Below the pieces are notes generated by a model. The model did no database searches. It was not told the origin of the DNA and saw only the letters and a list, made by a program, of their open reading frames with translations. From Candidatus Afararchaeum irisae (GTDB lineage Archaea; Halobacteriota; Halobacteria; Halobacteriales; Afararchaeaceae), in NCBI GenBank assembly GCA_034190545.1, contig JAXIOF010000057.1:1-44330 (forward strand): a stretch of 44,330 bases of DNA. Reading direction: 5' to 3'. The first letter of the stretch is position 1. Each line of letters begins with the position of its first letter. Below, piece by piece: positions 31,070 through 37,776 of the stretch. The position numbers and the translations under genes are program-made.

Positions 31070-34000
31070 ATGTCGGACGAGATGGATCGACCGAGTCAGA
31101 GTCAGAGCCAGAACCAGAGACGTGACGACTACCTACAGGAGCTCGAAGACCGTCTCTGGAACGCGATGGAGATAGCGAACGAGGCACGTTCGAGAGGCGG
31201 AGACCCGAGTCCGGAGGTCGAGATACCCGTCGCAAAGGATCTCGCCGAGAGGGTCGAAAACCTCATAGGAATCGAAGGTATCTCCGAGAGGATACGTGAG
31301 TTAGAGGACGAGATGAGCCGTGAGAACGTCGCTCTCAAGCTCGCCGAGGAGTTCGCAGTAGGTGAGATAGGAGACTCCGACTCGAAGGCGGGGAAGGCAG
31401 AGGACGCCATAAGAACCGCCGTCGCACTCCTCACCGAGGGAGTAGTCGCCGCGCCCCTCGAAGGCATCGATGCCGTAGAGGTCAGACAGAACGACGACGG
31501 TACCGAGTACCTCTCGGTCGAGTACGCGGGTCCGATACGGAGCGCGGGTGGTACAGCACAGGCTCTGAGCGTCTTAGTCGCTGACTACGTCCGTACAGAG
31601 GTCGGGATAGACGAGTACAAGCCGAGGGACGACGAGGTCGAGAGATACGTCGAGGAGATCGACCTCTACGCCTCGGAGACGGGTCTCCAGTACACTCCGA
31701 AGGACAAGGAGGTACGTAAGATAGTCGAGAACTGTCCGATCTTCTTAGACGGTGAGCCCACGAGCGAGCGCGAGGTCTCGGGTTACAGGGATCTCGAACG
31801 GATAGAGACCAACAGGGCGCGCGGAGGCATGTGTCTCGTCGCCGCCGAGGGAATCGCCCTCAAGGCTCCGAAGATAAAGAAACACGTCACTAGCCTGGGC
31901 CTCGACGGCTGGGACTGGCTCGACTTCTTCATACACGACTCGTCCGACGACGACGCCGAGTCAGAGGACGGCGAAGACGAAACAGAGGAAGACGGGGACG
32001 ACACCGACGGTAGTCAGCGTCCACGTCCACGTCCCCGTGTCGACCCCAACGACAAGTTCCTCCAGGATCTCATAGCCGGAAGACCCGTCTTCTCACATCC
32101 CTCGGCGAAGGGCGGCTTCCGTCTGCGTTACGCGAGGGCACGGAACACGGGATACGCCGCCTCTGGGATCAGTCCCGCGACGATGGTTCTCGTCGACGAC
32201 TTCCTCGCGCCCGGGACACAGCTGAAGACCGAGAGACCGGGTAAGGCGGCGGGGGTCGCTCCAGTCGACTCGTTGGAGGGTCCTACGGTGAGGCTCCACA
32301 ACGGCGAGGTGAGACGTATAGACGACGCCGACGAGGCGAGGAGGATCAGAAACGGAGTCGAGAAGATCATCGACATGGGCGAGATCGCCGTCAACTACGG
32401 CGACTTCCTCGAAAATAACCATCCACTTGCTCCGGCGTCTTACGTCTACGACTGGTGGATACAGGAGCTCGGAGAGACCGAGGCGGATGTCGAAGAGCTA
32501 TCGGAGGCTTTCGACCTCGAAGATGTAGACCCGAGACAGGCTCTCAGGCTGAGCGACAAGTACGGGGTTCCTCTCCATCCCAGCTTTACGTATCTTTGGC
32601 ACGACATAAGCCTCGACGAGTACTCACGTCTTCTCAATAGTGTGATAGAGAAGAAAGACGGCAAGCTTCTCCTCGAAGGCGACGTCTCCGAGCTACTCGA
32701 AAAGCTCCTCGTCCCGCATATACAGAACGACGACACCGTACGGGTCGGAGACAGGGACTCCGTGGTACTCGAAAGGTACCTCGACGCCGACTCTCCGCCG
32801 GACGACGCCGAGACTGTCTTAGACGCCGTAGAGGAGGTCTCGGGAATAGAGACGAGAGAGCGCGCGCCGACAAGTGTAGGCGCACGTATGGGACGTCCCG
32901 AGAAGTCGAAGAGACGTGACATGAACCCGCGTGTCCACTGTCTCTTCCCGATAGGCGAAGCGGGAGGCTCACAGAGGGACATAGACGAGGCGACTTCGTA
33001 CTCTGAAACTATGCGTGAGAGCACGGGACGTATAGACGTCGAAGTCGGCGTGAGACGGTGTCCCGACTGCGGAGAGACTACCTACGAGACCGTCTGTGAC
33101 TGCGGCGAGAGGACAGAGCCCGTCGAGAAATGCCCGAGATGTGGTGTCGAGGTCGACGACAGAGACGAATGTCCGAGATGTGGCGGCGAGACTTCGTCGG
33201 TCGAGGAGACGACTATCGACATAAAGTCGGAGTACAGGGAAGCACTCGACGAACTCGGCGAACGTGACAGCTACGACATACTCAAATGCGTCAAAGGTCT
33301 CTCATCGGAGGACAAGACACCCGAGCCCCTCGAAAAGGGTGTGCTGAGAGCGAAACACGACGTCTCGGCTTTCAAGGACGGCACCTCGCGGTACGACCTC
33401 ACCGACCTTCCACTCACGGCGTTCAAACCCGCTGAGTTAGACGTCTCAGTCGACAAGGTGCGCGAACTCGGATACGAGACCGACATAGACGGCGAGCCCC
33501 TCAGAGACCCCGAACAGGTCGTCGAACTCAAGCCACAGGACGTGGTTCTGAGCGACGACGCCGCCGAGTACATGGTATCAGTCGCCGACTACGTCGACGA
33601 TCTCCTCGAAGAGTACTACGGTACTGAGCCCTACTACGGGATAGACGACAGGGACGATCTCGTCGGAGAGCTCGTGATGGGACTCGCGCCACACACGAGC
33701 GCGGGAGTCCTCGGGAGGGTCGTCGGATTCACGTCAGCTTCTGTGGGATACGCACATCCATTCTTCCACGCAGCCAAGAGACGGAACTGCTTCCATCCGG
33801 AGACTAAAGTATGGGTGAAAGACGAGGATGGCTGGAGATACGAACGTATAGAGGAGTTGGTCGAGGGGAATCTCGAAGACCCGAGACGTGACGACTTCGG
33901 TAATCTGATACAGGAAATAGAAGACGACAGAGACCTCTATGTTCCCTCAGTCGACTCTGACGGCGAGACAGTCGTTAAGAGGATAGACGCACTTTCGAAA

Positions 34001-36064
34001 CATCCTTCCCCCGAACATTTAATCGAGATAGAGACACGCAGCGGACGAAGCCTGTCCTTGACACCCGACCACGAGTTACAGGTCTATGACAGGTCTTCGG
34101 GAGAGATCCATACTAAAAAGGCAGTTGAGATGTCCGAGGACGACCACCTCATAACACCACATGACCTCCCGGTCGACTCTGACTCCTCAGACCTCCGCTT
34201 CGACCTGCTTGAGGAGTTCCTACGAATCCCGGAAGTCGAAAACGACCGTCTGATGGTTAAGGGCTGGGAGAAAGACGAGATCTACGAGCTTTTCGAGGAG
34301 AGTCTCGAAACTGAGTGGGTCGGGGAGTTCTACCCATTAAAAAGCACAGCGGAGTATCTCGGCATGACTAAGAAGTCTCTCAGCAACTACATCTACCGTG
34401 GGAGTCTTCCGGCGAGTATACTACTCGAACTACTTGGGTCAGCCGAGAACGTCGTCAGCTCAACACCTGACAACCTAAAGCTCGGAATTAAACGCGACTC
34501 GGTGGAGATAGACCGGTTCATCGATGTCAACGAGAACGTCGCAACCCTTCTCGGCTACTACGCCGCTGAGGGGTTTGTACGCGAACAGGAGACTTCAAAG
34601 GGAAGTATACACCAGACAACCTTCTGTGGAGCCGAGGAAGATGCCCGTGACTTCTATCTCCGTACACTAGAGGAAGAGTTTGGCGTGAGTCCATACGTCG
34701 AAAATGAGTTCAAGATTACTGTTTCAGGACGTTTACTACGGGTCTTGTTAGATTCAGTTCTACAAGCCGGGGTCTATTCACACACGAAACGTGTTCCCGA
34801 CTTTGTCTTCGATGCTCCCCCGAGTATAGCCGCGGCATACCTTAAGGGATACTTCAGCGGTGACGGACACGTCTCCTCCGACGTGCTTGAGGTACACGCG
34901 ACGACCGTAAGCGACGAGCTGAAAGAGGATCTCCTCGCAGTACTCACACGTCTGGGTATAAAAGCGAAGGTGAGAGAGAAAGAGCCAGTTCGCCTCCACG
35001 AGAAGTTCCCTGACTACTACGACGCCGGTACCGAGAAGACTTCTCTTCCGACTTACAGGCTGTCTATTTCCTCGAAAGACGCAGCCACGTTCGGTCAGAA
35101 AGTCGGATTCCATCTCCCGAGGAAACAGTCAGTGCTCTCCCAACATCTCAGTCAGAAAACAACTGCTAAGAGAAGAATAGTCTTCGACGGTAGCTCAGAC
35201 GAAGAGGAGATACTCATCGAGTCGGTGGAAGAAGTTGAGTACACCAAGAGCGACACCGACTTCGTGTACTGTCTTACGGTAAATGACACACATTCGTTAG
35301 TAGCCAACGACTTAGGTGCTAAGCAGTGCGACGGTGATGAAGACTGTGTGATGCTACTGATGGACGGTCTTCTCAACTTCTCGAAGTCGTATCTCCCAGA
35401 CAAGAGAGGTGGACAGATGGACGCGCCTCTCGTGATGACGACACGTATCGACCCCGAGGAGATAGACGACGAGTCCCACAACGTAGACACCGTAGACCGT
35501 TACCCCCTCGACTTCTACGAGGCTACTCGTGAGATCGCCGACTCGAAGTCCGTAGACGTACCGATAGCTGAGGACGGTCTCAACGACCCCGACCTGAGCT
35601 TCGACCACACAGTCGAGACCACCGAGATAGCCGGAGGACCCGACAACTCGTCGTACAAGACACTCGGGTCGATGCTCGACAAGACAGAGAACCAGCTGGA
35701 GCTCGCACGGAAGATACGCGCGGTGAAGGAGGACGACGTCGCCGAGAGGATAATTGAGTCACATTTCCTCCCCGATCTGATAGGTAACCTGCGTGCCTTC
35801 GGTCAGCAGGAGGTTCGGTGTACCAACTGCAACTCGAAGTACAGACGTCCGCCTCTCTCGGGTAGATGTGACTGTGGAAGCGAACTCACTCTCACAGTCC
35901 ACGAGGGAAGCGTGAGGAAGTACCTCGACGTCTCGCTACGTGTCGGAGAGGAGTACGGTGCGTCGAACTACACCCTCCAGCGTCTCGAACAGCTTGAGAG
36001 GTCGATAGACAGCATATTCGAGGACGACAAGTCGAGACAGTCGGGAATAGCCGACTTCATGTAG
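31070..36064 (+). CDS. polC: DNA polymerase D large subunit (DP2), intein-containing
   Basis: 1664 aa precursor, 1151 aa after removal of the intein (residues 907-1419). DP2 is the catalytic subunit of the archaeal replicative polymerase D. Visible are AGPIRSAGGTAQALSVL, ARGGMCLVAAEG, an acidic insert near 285-315, cysteine clusters from C664 (RRCPDCGETT) and from C1584 (CTNCNSKY), and the catalytic motif CDGDEDCVMLLMDG directly after the intein (D1421 and D1423). The short Ser-Gln repeat at the N-terminus is disordered. The small subunit is not in the window. Confidence 0.96.
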   Translation: MSDEMDRPSQSQSQNQRRDDYLQELEDRLWNAMEIANEARSRGGDPSPEVEIPVAKDLAERVENLIGIEGISERIRELEDEMSRENVALKLAEEFAVGEIGDSDSKAGKAEDAIRTAVALLTEGVVAAPLEGIDAVEVRQNDDGTEYLSVEYAGPIRSAGGTAQALSVLVADYVRTEVGIDEYKPRDDEVERYVEEIDLYASETGLQYTPKDKEVRKIVENCPIFLDGEPTSEREVSGYRDLERIETNRARGGMCLVAAEGIALKAPKIKKHVTSLGLDGWDWLDFFIHDSSDDDAESEDGEDETEEDGDDTDGSQRPRPRPRVDPNDKFLQDLIAGRPVFSHPSAKGGFRLRYARARNTGYAASGISPATMVLVDDFLAPGTQLKTERPGKAAGVAPVDSLEGPTVRLHNGEVRRIDDADEARRIRNGVEKIIDMGEIAVNYGDFLENNHPLAPASYVYDWWIQELGETEADVEELSEAFDLEDVDPRQALRLSDKYGVPLHPSFTYLWHDISLDEYSRLLNSVIEKKDGKLLLEGDVSELLEKLLVPHIQNDDTVRVGDRDSVVLERYLDADSPPDDAETVLDAVEEVSGIETRERAPTSVGARMGRPEKSKRRDMNPRVHCLFPIGEAGGSQRDIDEATSYSETMRESTGRIDVEVGVRRCPDCGETTYETVCDCGERTEPVEKCPRCGVEVDDRDECPRCGGETSSVEETTIDIKSEYREALDELGERDSYDILKCVKGLSSEDKTPEPLEKGVLRAKHDVSAFKDGTSRYDLTDLPLTAFKPAELDVSVDKVRELGYETDIDGEPLRDPEQVVELKPQDVVLSDDAAEYMVSVADYVDDLLEEYYGTEPYYGIDDRDDLVGELVMGLAPHTSAGVLGRVVGFTSASVGYAHPFFHAAKRRNCFHPETKVWVKDEDGWRYERIEELVEGNLEDPRRDDFGNLIQEIEDDRDLYVPSVDSDGETVVKRIDALSKHPSPEHLIEIETRSGRSLSLTPDHELQVYDRSSGEIHTKKAVEMSEDDHLITPHDLPVDSDSSDLRFDLLEEFLRIPEVENDRLMVKGWEKDEIYELFEESLETEWVGEFYPLKSTAEYLGMTKKSLSNYIYRGSLPASILLELLGSAENVVSSTPDNLKLGIKRDSVEIDRFIDVNENVATLLGYYAAEGFVREQETSKGSIHQTTFCGAEEDARDFYLRTLEEEFGVSPYVENEFKITVSGRLLRVLLDSVLQAGVYSHTKRVPDFVFDAPPSIAAAYLKGYFSGDGHVSSDVLEVHATTVSDELKEDLLAVLTRLGIKAKVREKEPVRLHEKFPDYYDAGTEKTSLPTYRLSISSKDAATFGQKVGFHLPRKQSVLSQHLSQKTTAKRRIVFDGSSDEEEILIESVEEVEYTKSDTDFVYCLTVNDTHSLVANDLGAKQCDGDEDCVMLLMDGLLNFSKSYLPDKRGGQMDAPLVMTTRIDPEEIDDESHNVDTVDRYPLDFYEATREIADSKSVDVPIAEDGLNDPDLSFDHTVETTEIAGGPDNSSYKTLGSMLDKTENQLELARKIRAVKEDDVAERIIESHFLPDLIGNLRAFGQQEVRCTNCNSKYRRPPLSGRCDCGSELTLTVHEGSVRKYLDVSLRVGEEYGASNYTLQRLEQLERSIDSIFEDDKSRQSGIADFM
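33788..35326 (+). mobile_element. PolC intein, 513 aa, with LAGLIDADG endonuclease and C-terminal Gln
   Basis: It begins CFHPETKVWV directly after the extein AAKRRN and ends VANDLGAKQ before Cys+1 (CDGDED). Block B is SLTPDH, block F has VNDTHSLVAND. The endonuclease motifs LGYYAAEG (precursor residues 1161-1168) and LKGYFSGDG (1258-1266) keep both acids. The terminal residue is Gln, not Asn; DP2 inteins of Pyrococcus at this site share this. Insertion separates Asn906 from the catalytic DGD. Confidence 0.92.
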
Positions 36065-36095
36065 ATAACAGCGCGGAAACCCTGTCCTTTAGTGA

Positions 36096-36111
36096 ATCGG
36101 ATTTATCCGAT
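36096..36111 (+). repeat. Hairpin between polC and tnpB
   Basis: ATCGGAT/ATCCGAT with a TT loop, 32 bases after the polC stop. Followed at 36117 by TAGGGCGGGGAGG, which resembles the TAGGGCGG at the end of the hairpin array (37675-37682). It may mark the left border of the TnpB element or the right end of an older copy; it could also end the polC transcript. The rest of 36065-36234 is AT-rich with TATA-like sequence near 36192-36220 for tnpB. Confidence 0.4.
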
Positions 36112-36234
36112 GATAGTAGGGCGGGGAGGATCGCGTCTCCACAACCCAACTAACTACTCTCACAACCATTACGACTCCCCTAAACATTCAAAATAATATA
36201 AAGATTGATAAATATATAATTACACATATGAAAC

Positions 36235-37497
36235 GTGGAAATACGCCGAACAGTACCTGTCAAACTCGACGTGGACGACCACGCTGACACACTCCTCCAA
36301 GAGACTTTCAAACAGTTCAAGAAAGCGTGCCAACACGTCGCAGACGTAGGCTGGCACGCCGAAGACTACATAATCGACAACAAAACTGAACTTCACGAAA
36401 GAACTTACGACAGCCTACGTGAAGCTACCGACCTACAGGCTAGCCACGTCCAACTAGCACGAAACCTCGCAGCCGACGCACTCAAAGGCTGTGTCAAAAA
36501 GCTAGAAAACGATGAAAAAGCAAGTAAGCCTACGTTCACGTCGGATGTCGTGGTACACAACCAGAGAACCATGACATTCAAAGACGGTGGCGTGTCCCTC
36601 GCCACCGTCGATGACCGCATCCACGCTGACTTCATACTCCCTCACGAAGATGATAACGACAACCCACAGACAGAGTATCTGAGTGAAGACTGGGAGAAAA
36701 GAGAAGCTACTTTACACCACAGAGACGGCGACTACTACCTACACGTTACAGTTAGGAAAGAAGTAGAGGATAAAGAGTCGGAGGATGCCGAGAACGGAAC
36801 GTCTCGAAGCGGGAGCTTCGATGGCTCGCAAATCGAAGATTTGCGAACGGTTCTCGGCGTAGATCTAAACGTAACAGGTGGTTTCGCCGTCACTTCAACA
36901 GGTTATTTCGTAGAATCGGCTGACTACATCAACCACGTCCGTAACGAGTACGAAAAACGACGTGGTGGGATGCAAGAAAAAGGCACTCGTTCAGCTCACC
37001 TGACAATGAAGAGCGTAGGTAGTCGCTTTGCTCGCTGGAGCGAGCAAAAACTCCACGAGACTGCTAACGAGATCGTTGAAGAGGCAGTTGAACACAGTTG
37101 TATGGTCATTGCTTTCGAGGACTTAGAAGGTATTAGAGAGAATATATCAAACGACAAGAAGTTTCAGCAGTGGGCATTCAACCGGTTGTACGAGTACGTG
37201 GAGTATAAAGCCGAAGAGAGAGGGATTGACGTGGAACAGGTCAATCCCGAATACACGAGCCGACGGTGTTCTAAGTGTGGTTTTACGCATGAGAAGAACC
37301 GTGATGGTGACGATTTCGAGTGCCTGAAGTGTGGTTATGAGCTAAACGCCGACTACAACGCATCGAAGAATATAGCTATGAAGTATCTCCGCCGTGAGCA
37401 AAAGTCTCACGGCGGAGGGGCTACCAGTCACCTAGCCCTCAAGTCAGGGGTGTTGAACGTGAATGGTCAGTATCGACCTGCCGAACTTCTCGGCTAG
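36235..37497 (+). CDS. tnpB: TnpB, RNA-guided nuclease of IS200/IS605-type elements (IS1341-like)
   Basis: 420 aa from a GTG; the nearby ATG at 36228 is out of frame. RuvC residues are D210 (GVDLNVTGG), E295 (AFEDLEG) and D373 (ADYNASKN), and the zinc ribbon is C345/C348 and C363/C366 (CSKCG, CLKCG), so it looks intact. No tnpA is present, as in IS1341-type elements. Residues 190-205, just before the first RuvC motif, are encoded by a 48-bp in-frame hairpin insertion. Three further strong palindromes lie in the coding sequence and 3' end, where the guide-RNA scaffold of such elements is expected. Confidence 0.92.
   Translation: MEIRRTVPVKLDVDDHADTLLQETFKQFKKACQHVADVGWHAEDYIIDNKTELHERTYDSLREATDLQASHVQLARNLAADALKGCVKKLENDEKASKPTFTSDVVVHNQRTMTFKDGGVSLATVDDRIHADFILPHEDDNDNPQTEYLSEDWEKREATLHHRDGDYYLHVTVRKEVEDKESEDAENGTSRSGSFDGSQIEDLRTVLGVDLNVTGGFAVTSTGYFVESADYINHVRNEYEKRRGGMQEKGTRSAHLTMKSVGSRFARWSEQKLHETANEIVEEAVEHSCMVIAFEDLEGIRENISNDKKFQQWAFNRLYEYVEYKAEERGIDVEQVNPEYTSRRCSKCGFTHEKNRDGDDFECLKCGYELNADYNASKNIAMKYLRREQKSHGGGATSHLALKSGVLNVNGQYRPAELLG
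36787..36858 (+). repeat. Two-hairpin repeat inserted in frame in tnpB
   Basis: A 48-bp insert (36802-36849) sits in the loop of an older hairpin (GCCGAGAAC at 36787-36795, GTTCTCGGC at 36850-36858). Removing it restores codons Asn-Gly-Thr-Val-Leu-Gly, the usual TnpB sequence before GVDLN. Insert hairpins: TCGAAGC/GCTTCGA (36804-36810, 36815-36821) and CGCAAATC/GATTTGCG (36827-36834, 36838-36845, loop GAA). ACG flanks both ends. The insert has no stop codon in any of the six frames. It shares the framework of the array at 37505-37668. Confidence 0.75.
37387..37417 (+). repeat. 12-bp perfect inverted repeat in the 3' end of tnpB
   Basis: Arms 37387-37398 and 37406-37417 with a 7-base spacer, inside the coding sequence for the C-terminus. 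In TnpB systems the guide RNA overlaps the 3' end of tnpB, so this is a candidate scaffold stem. A second palindrome (TTTGCTCGCT/AGCGAGCAAA, near 37027-37048) lies further upstream in the gene. Confidence 0.6.
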
Positions 37498-37504
37498 AAC
37501 GGGA

Positions 37505-37681
37505 GTTGTGAAATCTCTGATTTCACAATCCACAAGATCGAAGATCTTGTGAAGTCCACTGACAAGCTCCGTCCCGAATTCTCCGAATTCGCGGGCTCGG
37601 AAATCGAAGATTTCCGAACGTCCCGAGAACTTCGTTCTCGCGGGCACGTCAAACAAAGTTTGACGAACGCCCTTTAGGGCG
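37505..37681 (+). repeat. Tandem array of 49-nt two-hairpin repeats
   Basis: Three units: 37505-37553, 37571-37619 and 37620-37668, then a closing hairpin CGCCCT/AGGGCG (37668-37681). Each unit is 7 framework bases, a 4-3-4 hairpin, 11 framework bases, a 6-3-6 hairpin and 5 framework bases. Units 2 and 3 share GTCCCGA, TCGCGGGC and CGAAC, while their inner stems (ATTC vs GAAC; GAAATC vs TCAAAC) differ, each pairing within its own unit. Unit 1 has a diverged framework (GTTGTGA) but identical geometry. The array starts 8 bases after the tnpB stop, so it may also form part of its right end or guide RNA. Confidence 0.75.
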
Positions 37682-37747
37682 GAGAAGGTGACGTGACGTG
37701 GCTTCGACTGTGACTCTACCTCCGACTGCCGCCGAGGACTCGGAACT

Positions 37748-37755
37748 GTTTAAAC
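37748..37755 (+). promoter_or_regulatory. TATA box of valS
   Basis: GTTTAAAC is centred 25 bases before the ATG at 37777, so the transcript is leaderless. The same 8-mer occurs in the tbp promoter. The region 37682-37747 shows nothing else. Confidence 0.5.
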
Positions 37756-37776
37756 CCTAGCATACAATCTTCGAAC

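Noticed and set aside
36228-36236. ATG at 36228 as the tnpB start
   Set aside because: It is out of frame with the TnpB reading frame; the GTG at 36235 is in frame.
37505-37681. CRISPR array
   Set aside because: Units are adjacent, palindromic throughout and lack unique spacers of constant length; no cas genes nearby.
37505-37681. Simple intrinsic terminator of tnpB
   Set aside because: Seven hairpins without T-runs, with shared framework and copies inside coding sequence, do not fit a terminator.
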